Shown: positions 14,116 through 21,375 of the stretch, one piece after another | Position numbering within the stretch: the first letter of the stretch is position 1 | Layout: every line of letters begins with the position of its first letter | From: Thermoleophilia bacterium | Lineage (GTDB): Bacteria; Actinomycetota; Thermoleophilia; Gaiellales; Gaiellaceae | DNA: 27,501 nucleotides | Direction: 5' to 3' | Assembly (NCBI GenBank): GCA_013362295.1 | Contig: JABFWJ010000329.1 | Coordinates: 1 to 27,501, forward strand | Notes under the pieces: generated by a model | Seen by the model: only the letters and a program-made list of their open reading frames with translations | What the model was told of the DNA's origin: nothing | The model's database searches: none | Program-made: the position numbers and the translations under genes

Positions 14116-15441
14116 GTGATCGCCCGCTACTGCCGTCCGGAGATGAGCAGGATCTGGTCGGAGGAGGGCAAGCTCGCGCGCTGGCTGGAGGTGGAGCTGG
14201 CGGCGCTCGACGGGTGGGCGGAGGTCGGCGCCGTGCCGGCGGAGGACGTCGCCGCGATCCGTGCCCAGGCGGCGACGCCCACGGCCGAGCGCGTGCAGGA
14301 GATCGAGCGGACGACCGACCACGATCTCGCCGCGTTCGTCGACGCAGTCGCCGAGCAGCTCGGCCCGGAAGGGCGCTGGGTCCATTACGGGCTGACGTCG
14401 TCGGACGTCGTCGACACGGCGCTCGCCTTGCAGATGCGCGATGCCGGCGAGCTCGTGCTGCGCGGGATCGAGCGAGCGCTCGCCGCCGTCGTGCGACGAG
14501 CCGAGGAGCACCGGCGCACGGTCTGCATCGGCCGCTCGCACGGCATTCACGCGGAGCCGACGACATTCGGCTGGAAGCTCGCGGGCTGGGCGTTCGAGCT
14601 CGACCGCGCTCGCTCCCGCGTCGAGCGCGCCCTCGAGCAGTGCCGCGTCGGCCAGCTCTCCGGAACCGTCGGGACGTACGCCGCGATCGATCCGGAGGTC
14701 GAGCGGATCGCGTGCGAGCGGCTCGGGCTCGAGCCCGACCCGGTGTCGACGCAGGTGATCGCGCGTGACCGCCATGCCGAGCTGCTGTCCGCACTCGCGT
14801 TGTGCGCGACGTCGCTCGATCGCTTCGCGACGGAGATCCGCCATCTCGCGCGCACCGAGGTGCGCGAGGTCGAGGAGCCGTTCGCCGCCGGCATGAAGGG
14901 GTCGTCGGCGATGCCGCACAAACGCAACCCGAAGGTCGCCGAACGCATCTCCGGCCTCGCGCGCGTGGTGCGCGCGGCCGCCGTCGTGGGCTTCGAGAAC
15001 GTGCCGTTGTGGCACGAGCGCGACATCTCGCACTCGTCGGCGGAGCGGGTCGTGATCCCGGACGCGTTCTTTGCCGTCGACTACGCGCTCGACCGGTTCA
15101 CGTGGATTGTCGACGGCCTCGTCGTGCACCCTGAGCGCATGGAACGAAACCTCTGGGCCTCACACGGTCTCTTCTTCTCGCACCGGCTGCTCCTGGCGCT
15201 GATCGAGAGCGGACTCGAGCGCGCAGAGGCCTACCGCCTGGTGCAGCGCAGCGCGATGCAGGCATGGGACGAGGAACGCGACTTCCCGGAGCTCGTACGG
15301 AACGATCCCGACATCACCGCGCATCTCGACGACGCGGCGCTTGCCGACGTCTTCGATCTCAGCGCCACCGTCTCCCACCTCGACGCCGCCTTTGACCGCG
15401 TCCGCCGCCTCGTCCCGAAGGAGGAACCCGTTCATGCCTGA
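14116..15441 (+). CDS. purB: adenylosuccinate lyase
   Basis: 441 residues of the fumarase/aspartase superfamily. It removes fumarate from SAICAR and from adenylosuccinate, so it serves both the IMP and AMP branches. The N-terminus reads IARYCRPEMSRIWSEEGKLA. Conserved blocks are TTDHDLAAFVDAV, WVHYGLTSSDVVDTALALQM, GRSHGIHAEPTTFGWKLAGW and the superfamily signature GSSAMPHKRNP, with the catalytic Ser in this mobile loop. ERDISHSSAERVVIPDAF follows. Length and order are normal. The GTG at 14116 is preceded by a TACACT box at leaderless spacing; CCGGA before it is a poor ribosome site. Its end overlaps purC by eight bases. Confidence 0.97.
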   Translation: MIARYCRPEMSRIWSEEGKLARWLEVELAALDGWAEVGAVPAEDVAAIRAQAATPTAERVQEIERTTDHDLAAFVDAVAEQLGPEGRWVHYGLTSSDVVDTALALQMRDAGELVLRGIERALAAVVRRAEEHRRTVCIGRSHGIHAEPTTFGWKLAGWAFELDRARSRVERALEQCRVGQLSGTVGTYAAIDPEVERIACERLGLEPDPVSTQVIARDRHAELLSALALCATSLDRFATEIRHLARTEVREVEEPFAAGMKGSSAMPHKRNPKVAERISGLARVVRAAAVVGFENVPLWHERDISHSSAERVVIPDAFFAVDYALDRFTWIVDGLVVHPERMERNLWASHGLFFSHRLLLALIESGLERAEAYRLVQRSAMQAWDEERDFPELVRNDPDITAHLDDAALADVFDLSATVSHLDAAFDRVRRLVPKEEPVHA

Positions 15442-16297
15442 AGCCGCGACGCACCTCGCCAGCGGGAAGGTCCGCGAGCTCTACGCGCTCGACGACGAGC
15501 GCCTGCTGCTCGTCGCAAGCGATCGGATCTCGACATTCGACGTGATCCTCCCGACCGAGATCCCTGACAAAGGGCGCGTCCTCACCGGCCTGTCCGGGTT
15601 CTGGTTCGCCCGCACGAGCGGCCTCCTCCCGAACCATCTGATCGCGCTGCGTGACGACGGCCGGTCGACCGAGTGCCGCCGGCTCGAGATGCTGCCGATC
15701 GAGTGCGTTGTCCGCGGCTACCTCGCCGGTTCGGGCTGGAAGGACTACGTCGCGACCGGAGAGGTCTGCGGCCACCGGCTGCCGGAGGGCCTTGCCGAGT
15801 CGCAGCAGCTGCCGCGCCCGATCTTCACGCCCGCGACGAAGGCGTCGACCGGGCACGACGAGAACATCGACCGTGCCGCGGCGATCGAGCTCGTCGGCGA
15901 AGCGCGTTTCGACGAGGTCGAGGCCGTCGCGCTCGCGCTCTACTCGTTCGTGTCGGACTACGCCCGCGAGCGCGGGATCATCCTTGCCGACACGAAGCTC
16001 GAGTTCGGCCTCGACGAGCGCGGCGAGCTCGTGCTCGGCGACGAGGCGTTCACTCCCGACTCGTCACGCTTCTGGCCGGCCGAGGCGTACCGGCCCGGAG
16101 GGACGCCGCCCTCGTACGACAAGCAGTTCGTCCGCGACTACTGCGAGTCGCTCGGCTGGGACAAGACGGCTCCCGGCCCGGAGCTGCCGGGCGACGTCGT
16201 CGACGGCACGCGCGCGCGATACGTCGAGGCGTTCGAGCGCCTGACGGAGATCGGCTTCGACGAGTACCTCGCCAACCCGAGCCTGGTGCTCGCGTGA
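15434..16297 (+). CDS. purC: SAICAR synthetase
   Basis: 287 residues. It adds aspartate to CAIR with ATP, making SAICAR for PurB. The N-terminus has the ASGKVRELYAL phosphate-binding strand and LVASDRISTFDVILPTEI. PIECVVRGYLAGSGWKDY, PIFTPATKASTGHDENID, IILADTKLEFGL and EAFTPDSSRFWPAEAY are all family blocks, with the long C-terminal part of the yeast-like branch. ATG at 15434 overlaps the purB stop and is preceded by GAAGGAGG, a strong ribosome site. The next gene, purS, starts in its stop codon (GTGA). Confidence 0.97.
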   Translation: MPEAATHLASGKVRELYALDDERLLLVASDRISTFDVILPTEIPDKGRVLTGLSGFWFARTSGLLPNHLIALRDDGRSTECRRLEMLPIECVVRGYLAGSGWKDYVATGEVCGHRLPEGLAESQQLPRPIFTPATKASTGHDENIDRAAAIELVGEARFDEVEAVALALYSFVSDYARERGIILADTKLEFGLDERGELVLGDEAFTPDSSRFWPAEAYRPGGTPPSYDKQFVRDYCESLGWDKTAPGPELPGDVVDGTRARYVEAFERLTEIGFDEYLANPSLVLA

Positions 16298-16536
16298 GGG
16301 CGACGGTGCTCGTCCGGCCGAAGCCCGGCATCCTCGACCCGCAGGGACAGGCGGTCGAGAGCTCGTTGCGCCACCTCGGCTTCGACGTCGGCGAGGCGCG
16401 GGTCGGCCGGCTCGTCGACGTCGACGTGCCGACCGACGACCGGGCGGAGGCGCTCGCACAGCTCGAGCGGATGTGCGAGCAGCTCCTGACGAACCCGTTG
16501 ATCGAGAGCTACGAGATCGAGCTGGAGCGCCCGTGA
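16294..16536 (+). CDS. purS: FGAM synthase PurS subunit
   Basis: 80 residues, the normal PurS length. It bridges PurQ and PurL in the three-subunit FGAM synthase and helps channel ammonia. Visible family features are VLVRPKPGILDPQGQAVESS, LGFDVGEARVGRLVDV and CEQLLTNPLIESYEIEL. It is read from a GTG inside the purC stop, and its own stop overlaps the purQ GTG (GTGA). The presence of PurS means a short-type PurL must exist elsewhere in the genome. Confidence 0.96.
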   Translation: MRATVLVRPKPGILDPQGQAVESSLRHLGFDVGEARVGRLVDVDVPTDDRAEALAQLERMCEQLLTNPLIESYEIELERP

Positions 16537-17237
16537 GCGAGCCGAGACCCGTCATCCCGGTCGTGGTCTGGCCGGGGTCGAACGACGACCGCGATGCACA
16601 ACGCGCCCTCGAGCACCTCGGCGCGACGGCGCCGCGGGTCTGGCATACCGAGGAGATGCTCCCCCGCGAGACGGCAGCCGTCGTCCTCCCGGGCGGGTTC
16701 TCGTACGGCGACTACCTGCGTTGCGGCGCGATCGCCCGCTTCTCGCCGATCGTGCGTGCGGTCGAGGCATTTGCAGCCGACGGAGGGCTCGTGCTCGGCA
16801 TCTGCAACGGCTTCCAGATCCTCACCGAAGCTGGACTGCTTCCGGGCGCGCTGCGCCCGAACGCATCGCTCTCGTTCGTCTGCCGGGACGTGACGCTGCG
16901 GGTCGAACGGACCGACACGCCCTTCACGACGCGCTGCCGCACCGGGCAGGAGCTGACAATCCCCGTGAAGCACGGCGACGGGTGCTGGTTCGCCGACGAC
17001 GCGTTGGTCGCCGCTCTCGAATCGTCGGGGCAGCTCGTGCTGCGTTACACCGCCGGTGACAACCCGAACGGTGCCGTTGCCGACGTGGCCGGCGTCTCGA
17101 ACGCCGACGGCAACGTCTTCGGACTGATGCCCCATCCGGAGCACGCGGTCGACCCGCTGCTCGGCTCTGTCGACGGTGCGTCGATCCTCGGCTCGCTGGT
17201 CGACGCTGCTCGGTTGTCACTCGCCGCGTCCGTCTAG
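16533..17237 (+). CDS. purQ: FGAM synthase glutaminase subunit
   Basis: 234 residues, a class I glutamine amidotransferase that supplies ammonia to PurL. The nucleophile is the Cys in LVLGICNGFQILTEAGLLPG. The triad His and Glu are in GLMPHPEHAVDPLLG. VVVWPGSNDDRDA and VLPGGFSYGDYLRCGAIA are also typical. The start overlaps purS. Unlike the usual order, purL does not follow: a gene on the opposite strand begins at once, and the two stops share a CTAG. Confidence 0.96.
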   Translation: MSEPRPVIPVVVWPGSNDDRDAQRALEHLGATAPRVWHTEEMLPRETAAVVLPGGFSYGDYLRCGAIARFSPIVRAVEAFAADGGLVLGICNGFQILTEAGLLPGALRPNASLSFVCRDVTLRVERTDTPFTTRCRTGQELTIPVKHGDGCWFADDALVAALESSGQLVLRYTAGDNPNGAVADVAGVSNADGNVFGLMPHPEHAVDPLLGSVDGASILGSLVDAARLSLAASV

Positions 17238-17515
17238 GCGTCGCCTCCTGCGTCGAATGCTTCGCCGAACGCCTCCGCGAGCGCGGGCCGCCTCCCGAGC
17301 TCTTTGCGCAAGCGCACCAGGTCGCGCACCCGCAGCGTCACGGGGCCGCGGCGGGAGCTCCCGCCGGTCGAGTATGCGAACCGGAGTAGGCGCTCGCCGC
17401 GGTCGCTCTCGAGCAGCTCCACGACGGACGTGAAGCGTCTGTCACCCGCCTGCTGAGGGAGCCGAAGCTGCTCGATGAGCGTCGCCGGGCCCCACGGAGT
17501 CGCCGTTTTCCTCAT
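17234..17515 (-). CDS. 93-aa protein of unknown function
   Basis: 93 residues from the ATG at 17515. It has a beta-rich middle (TSVVELLESDRGERLLRFAY) followed by VTLRVRDLVRLRKELGRRPA and an Ala-rich end. It is basic with no membrane segment. I do not recognise a family; it could be a small nucleic-acid-binding or regulatory protein, but nothing proves this. A TACGGT box six bases upstream supports this start over longer forms that would run into the divergent glycosidase. It is convergent with purQ. Confidence 0.55.
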   Translation of the reverse strand: MRKTATPWGPATLIEQLRLPQQAGDRRFTSVVELLESDRGERLLRFAYSTGGSSRRGPVTLRVRDLVRLRKELGRRPALAEAFGEAFDAGGDA

Positions 17516-17521
17516 GCAACG

Positions 17522-17527
17522 ACCGTA
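17522..17527 (-). promoter_or_regulatory. -10 box for the leaderless 93-aa gene
   Basis: Read on the minus strand, TACGGT lies six bases before the ATG at 17515, matching the leaderless spacing seen elsewhere in the window. Confidence 0.4.
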
Positions 17528-17628
17528 GCGAGCAAGGTGCAACACGTGGGAATCGTGAGTGTCACGAAACTGTGAAACCGGGCGCAGATCAGGTTTGGCT
17601 TCGCCGGAATCGCGACAACCTGGGACAA

Positions 17629-18903
17629 ATGAAACGGACTGCGTTAAAACGATCCGCCCCGCTGCTCGCACTCGCACTCGTGGCGGCACTGGCAAGTGCG
17701 CCGCGCGCGTCCGCCGCGCCCGGAGTCAAGTTCGGCCTCACCGACGACGCGTGGCTCCTCAACGGCCAGGGAAGCCTCGGCTCGCGCCTCGACAAGCTCG
17801 ACGCACTCGGTGTGCGCGTCGTCCGCTTCACGCTCCGCTGGGACCAGATCGCACGCACGCGGCCGTCCGTGCCGACCGATCCAACCGACTCGGCATACGA
17901 CTGGAGCGAGACAGAACCCGTGCTCGAGGGCCTGCACGAGCACGGAATCGACGTCGTCCTGCAACTGCTGGGGACACCTTCCTGGGCGAACGGCGGTCGT
18001 CCGTCGAACCGCGCGCCCACGAGCGGCAGGACCTTCGCTGCATTCGCGTCGGCCGCGGCGCACGAGTATCCGTGGGTCCGACGCTGGCTGATCTGGAACG
18101 AACCGAACCAGGTGCGCTGGCTGCGACCGGCGTCGGCGGCGACGTATGCGACGAAGCTGCTCAATCCCGCGTATATCGCGATCCACGAGGCAATCCGCGG
18201 CGCGCAGGTCGCAGGTGGAGGAACGGCACCGCGCGGCTCGACCGGCGGCGTCTCGCCGATCGCGTGGCTGAGCGCGATGCACGCTGCACACGCGCGCCTC
18301 GATGCGTATGCGCACAACCCGTATCCGCTCGATCCCAAGCGCGAGTCGCCGCTCGAGGGCGGCTGCGGACACTGCACCACGATCACGATGGCGACGCTCG
18401 GCCGGCTGACCGCGCTCGTCGGTCGCGACTTCCCGCGCGCGCGCATCTGGCTGACCGAGTACGGCTACCAGACGAACCCGCCCGATCGGCTCCTCGGCGT
18501 CTCGCGCACGCTCCAAGCGCGCTACATCGGCGAGGGCGCATTCGCCGCCTACCGCGCACCGAAGGTCGATCTCTTGATCCAGTTCCTCTACCGCGACGAA
18601 CCGAGCCTGGCGCGCTTCCAGAGCGGCCTCGTCTCCCTTTCAAACGCGCCCAAGCCGGCGTACGCCGCATTCCGGCTGCCGCTCGCCCAGATCTCGCGCT
18701 CGACGCTGTGGGGGCAGCTGCGCGCGCCGGGCGCAGGATCGATAGCACGGATCGAACGGCGGGTCGGTTCACAATGGCGAACGCTCGCGACGGTGCACGC
18801 AAGCGCCGGTGGCTACTTCCGCGTCAACCGGACGCTCGCGCGCGGTACACAGGTGCGCGTGCGGGCAGGAACGCTCGTCGGCGCGACGATCACGATCAGC
18901 TAG
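17629..18903 (+). CDS. secreted glycoside hydrolase, clan-A TIM barrel
   Basis: 424 residues. A signal peptide (KRSAPLLALALVAALASAP, then RASAAPG) is followed by a barrel domain: FGLTDDAWLLNG, LDALGVRVVRFTLRWDQIA, GIDVVLQLLGTPSWANG. The probable acid/base is Glu158 in LIWNEPNQVRW, and the probable nucleophile is Glu277 in IWLTEYGYQT. This pairing is that of clan GH-A (GH5/GH39-like) retaining enzymes. The last ~75 residues form a beta-rich domain (VRVRAGTLVGATITIS). The substrate is not evident. ATG at 17629 is chosen because the basic n-region MKRTALKR starts there; the longer frame would bury the signal peptide. It is a single gene with no sugar transporter or regulator beside it. Confidence 0.8.
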   Translation: MKRTALKRSAPLLALALVAALASAPRASAAPGVKFGLTDDAWLLNGQGSLGSRLDKLDALGVRVVRFTLRWDQIARTRPSVPTDPTDSAYDWSETEPVLEGLHEHGIDVVLQLLGTPSWANGGRPSNRAPTSGRTFAAFASAAAHEYPWVRRWLIWNEPNQVRWLRPASAATYATKLLNPAYIAIHEAIRGAQVAGGGTAPRGSTGGVSPIAWLSAMHAAHARLDAYAHNPYPLDPKRESPLEGGCGHCTTITMATLGRLTALVGRDFPRARIWLTEYGYQTNPPDRLLGVSRTLQARYIGEGAFAAYRAPKVDLLIQFLYRDEPSLARFQSGLVSLSNAPKPAYAAFRLPLAQISRSTLWGQLRAPGAGSIARIERRVGSQWRTLATVHASAGGYFRVNRTLARGTQVRVRAGTLVGATITIS

Positions 18904-18935
18904 AGCGGACGGTGGAGGACGGCCGGCGAGTCGCG

Positions 18936-19538
18936 TCAGGCGTCGATGCGGACGTGGCCCGGCTGCGACGCCACACGCTCGAGCCAAGCGTGGATGGCGG
19001 GATACCGCTCGAGCTCGAACCCGCCTTCCTGCGCGACGTGCGTGTAGGCGTACAGCGCGATGTCGGCGAGGGTCATCGAGTCGCCGACCAGCCAGGAGCG
19101 ACCCTCGAGGTGGCCCTCGAGCGCGTCGAGCGCCCGGTAGCCGGCGGCACGACGCTCGTCGAGACGGTCGGCGAAATCCTCCACCGGTCGTCCCGAGTAG
19201 GCGAGCCAGAAGCGCACGACCGCGATCGCCGGCTCGTGGTCGTACTGCTCGAAGAACATCCACTGGAGCACCTGAGCGCGCTCGTAGGGATCGTCCGGAA
19301 CGAACCGCGTGCCCTCGCCGAAGTACCAGAGGATCGCACCCGACTCGCCGAGCGAGCGCCCGTCGTCCAGCACCAGAGTGGGCACACGCAGCGCCGGATT
19401 GAGGCCGCCGAGCAGCGCGGGGCGGTTCGACCGGTCTGCGACGTCCACCTCGCGCCGTTCGTACGCGACGCCGAGGTGCGCCAGGAGCAGCCGGACCTTG
19501 TAACAGTTGCCCGAGACCCGGCTGTTGTAGAGGAGCAC
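18936..19538 (-). CDS. glutathione S-transferase family protein
   Basis: 200 residues. The thioredoxin-like N-terminal domain reads LLYNSRVSGNCYKVRLLLAHLG, then RVPTLVLDDG with the cis-Pro and LGESGAILWYFGEG with the Glu-Ser that binds the gamma-glutamyl group. The all-helical C-terminal domain includes FEQYDHEPAIAVVRFW and SWLVGDSMTLADIALYAY, the conserved folding motif. Actinobacteria of this type usually lack glutathione, so the true thiol or role is uncertain. The GTG at 19538 starts the first strand, and TAGCGT lies six bases upstream. It is convergent with the glycosidase gene and divergent from the VOC gene. Confidence 0.87.
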   Translation of the reverse strand: MLLYNSRVSGNCYKVRLLLAHLGVAYERREVDVADRSNRPALLGGLNPALRVPTLVLDDGRSLGESGAILWYFGEGTRFVPDDPYERAQVLQWMFFEQYDHEPAIAVVRFWLAYSGRPVEDFADRLDERRAAGYRALDALEGHLEGRSWLVGDSMTLADIALYAYTHVAQEGGFELERYPAIHAWLERVASQPGHVRIDA

Positions 19539-19544
19539 GGAGAG

Positions 19545-19550
19545 ACGCTA
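19545..19550 (-). promoter_or_regulatory. -10 box for the leaderless GST gene
   Basis: On the minus strand TAGCGT lies six bases before the GTG at 19538, the same arrangement as at purD. Confidence 0.45.
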
Positions 19551-19583
19551 CCGGAGCACACCGGTTCGGCGAGAATGCGCTCG

Positions 19584-20075
19584 ATGAACGACCGTCGCCC
19601 GATCGATCCGCGCGTCGACATCGGCCACGTGCATCTGCGCACCGCCGACATCCAGCGCGTGCACGACTTCTACGTCGGCATCCTCGGCTTCGAGGTGATG
19701 GTGCGGATGCCGGACGCCCTGTTCGTATCGGCCGGCGGATACCACCATCACCTCGGCTTCAACACGTGGAACTCGGCGGGCGGATCGCCTCCGCCGCCGG
19801 GGTCGACCGGGCTGTATCACGTCGCGATCCGCTACCCGACGCGCGCGTCGCTCGGAGACGCGCTGCGCAGGCTGCGCGCTGCGGGCTGGCCCGTCGACCA
19901 CCTGACCGATCACGGAACGCACGAAGCGGCGTACCTGGCGGACCCGGACGGCAACGGGCTCGAGCTCGCCTGGGACCGGCCCGAGTCGGAGTGGCCGCGC
20001 GGCGACGACGGCAAGCTGACGTTCGCCGACCGGCCTCGCCCTGACATGGACGAGTTGATCGCGGCCGCACGCTGA
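19584..20075 (+). CDS. VOC-family catechol dioxygenase-like protein
   Basis: 163 residues of the vicinal oxygen chelate fold. GHVHLRTADIQRVHDFYVGI starts the first repeat with a metal His. AGGYHHHLGFNTWNSAGGSP closes it. LYHVAIRYPT begins the second repeat with another His, and LADPDGNGLELAWDRP supplies the Glu ligand. This set of two His and one Glu is that of extradiol dioxygenase or glyoxalase-type enzymes, and the sequence resembles CatE-like small dioxygenases. The substrate is not known. ATG at 19584; an in-frame ATG three codons earlier is possible. Its TGA lies within the CTGA where the kinase gene probably starts. Confidence 0.85.
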   Translation: MNDRRPIDPRVDIGHVHLRTADIQRVHDFYVGILGFEVMVRMPDALFVSAGGYHHHLGFNTWNSAGGSPPPPGSTGLYHVAIRYPTRASLGDALRRLRAAGWPVDHLTDHGTHEAAYLADPDGNGLELAWDRPESEWPRGDDGKLTFADRPRPDMDELIAAAR

Positions 20076-20872
20076 GCACGCCGAGGCGCGTCCTGTGGAT
20101 CGGCGGGCCTCCGGGCTCCGGCAAGACGACGGTCGCAACGCGGCTCGCGAGGCGGCACGGCCTTCGTTGGTACAACGCCGACACGCGCACCTGGGCACAC
20201 CGCGACCGCGCGCTGCGCGAAGGGAACCAGGCAGCGCGCCGCTGGGAGGCGCTGAGCCCGTCCGACCGCACGACGGTCGCCGACGACGACCTGCTCGCGA
20301 TGTCGCTCCACCGCGAGCGCGGCGCCATGGTCGCCGAGGACGTCGCCGCGCTGCCCACGTCACCGCTGACGGTCGCCGAAGGAACGGTCCTTTCGCCCGC
20401 ACTCGTCGCGGACCGCAGCACCGCCGTCTGGCTCCTGCCCACCGTCGAGCTCCAGCGGGAGCGGCTCGAGGCGCGCGACGGTCGCACGAACAGGCTCTAC
20501 GAGCTCCTTGCGGCGAAGATCGAACGGGACGCGCGCGCACACGGCATGCCGATCCTTCCGGTCGACGGGACGCGCGGCATCGACGAGACCGTCGCCGCCG
20601 TCGAGGAGCTCTTCGCCGACGCGCTCGCCGCGGGACCGCTCGCCGGGTCCGCTGCCGAGCGACGCGCTCTCCTCCGCGAGGGCAACCTGGCGATCGTGGC
20701 GCAGCTGCGCGCGTTCTCTGCCCGCCGGTGGGCGGAAGGCGACGCGGAGACGATCGTGCGCTCGTTCGTGTGCGAGTGCGGCGATCGTTGGTGCGTTGCG
20801 GCCGTCGACCTTCCCGTCGGCGTCGCCGCGAACGCGCCGGCGCTGGCGCCCGAACACGAGCCGGCGGGATGA
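20072..20872 (+). CDS. P-loop kinase-like protein with C-terminal C-x-C-x4-C module, probable CTG start
   Basis: 266 residues if read from CTG at 20072. The first strand and Walker A are VLWIGGPPGSGKTTVATRLA, typical of small-molecule kinases (shikimate/gluconate/AAA_33 type). TVAEGTVLSP and VWLLPTVELQRERL follow in the core. A linker and helical part (RRALLREGNLAIVAQLRAF) lead to SFVCECGDRWC, with Cys at 234, 236 and 241, and an Ala/Pro-rich end. The first ATG in frame, at 20300, would delete the P-loop. No ATG, GTG or TTG lies between the stop at 20042 and Walker A. CTG at 20072 overlaps the previous TGA exactly as the GTGA starts do elsewhere. Its C-terminal motif matches the small Cys protein at 298-648. 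It ends in an ATGA overlap with the next gene. Confidence 0.78.
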   Translation: MSTPRRVLWIGGPPGSGKTTVATRLARRHGLRWYNADTRTWAHRDRALREGNQAARRWEALSPSDRTTVADDDLLAMSLHRERGAMVAEDVAALPTSPLTVAEGTVLSPALVADRSTAVWLLPTVELQRERLEARDGRTNRLYELLAAKIERDARAHGMPILPVDGTRGIDETVAAVEELFADALAAGPLAGSAAERRALLREGNLAIVAQLRAFSARRWAEGDAETIVRSFVCECGDRWCVAAVDLPVGVAANAPALAPEHEPAG

Positions 20873-21375
20873 CGTCGCGGCTCCGCGCCGCGCTCGGCAG
20901 CGCGGCGTTCTTCGCGCTCGCACCCGGGATCGTCGCGGGAGTCTTCCCGTGGTGGCTCACGGACTGGCACGTCCAGCACTGGTGGGCGCCCGCTCGAGTG
21001 GCCGGCGCGCTGTTGATCGTCGCCGGCGTCCCGCTGCTCGTGCGGTCGTTCGTGAGCTTCGTCATGGAGGGAGTCGGAACACCCGCGCCGGTTGCGCCGA
21101 CGGAGCAGCTCGTGGTCGGCGGGCTGTACCGCTACGTGCGCAACCCGATGTACCTTGCGCTCGAGGCGACGCTCATCGGCCAGGCGCTCCTGCTGGGACG
21201 CGCCGTTCTGCTCCTGTGGGCCGCCGCGGTCGGGCTCGCAGTGTGGTCGTTCGTCCGCTGGTACGAGGAACCGACACTGCGCCGGCAGTTCGGCGCCGCG
21301 TACGAGGACTACTGCCGGACCATCCCGGCGTGGCTGCCGCGGCTCAGGAGAAGAGCGGCGCGAGGTGCGCGTTGA
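20869..21375 (+). CDS. isoprenylcysteine carboxyl methyltransferase-like membrane protein
   Basis: 168 residues with several membrane helices (ALGSAAFFALAPGIVAGVF, RVAGALLIVAGVPLLVRSFV, LLLGRAVLLLWAAAVGLAVW). The hallmark GLYRYVRNPMYLALEATL and the later YEEPTLRRQFGAAYEDYCRT match the ICMT/PEMT family of membrane methyltransferases, which use S-adenosylmethionine. Bacterial substrates are mostly unknown. The ATG overlaps the kinase stop (ATGA). The 3' end overlaps the convergent flavin oxidase gene by 32 bases. Confidence 0.85.
   Translation: MTSRLRAALGSAAFFALAPGIVAGVFPWWLTDWHVQHWWAPARVAGALLIVAGVPLLVRSFVSFVMEGVGTPAPVAPTEQLVVGGLYRYVRNPMYLALEATLIGQALLLGRAVLLLWAAAVGLAVWSFVRWYEEPTLRRQFGAAYEDYCRTIPAWLPRLRRRAARGAR

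Noticed and set aside
17559..19583. 838-codon plus-strand frame leading into the VOC gene
   Set aside because: It overlaps the glycosidase gene in another frame and the GST gene in antisense. Only the portion from 19584 shows a protein family.
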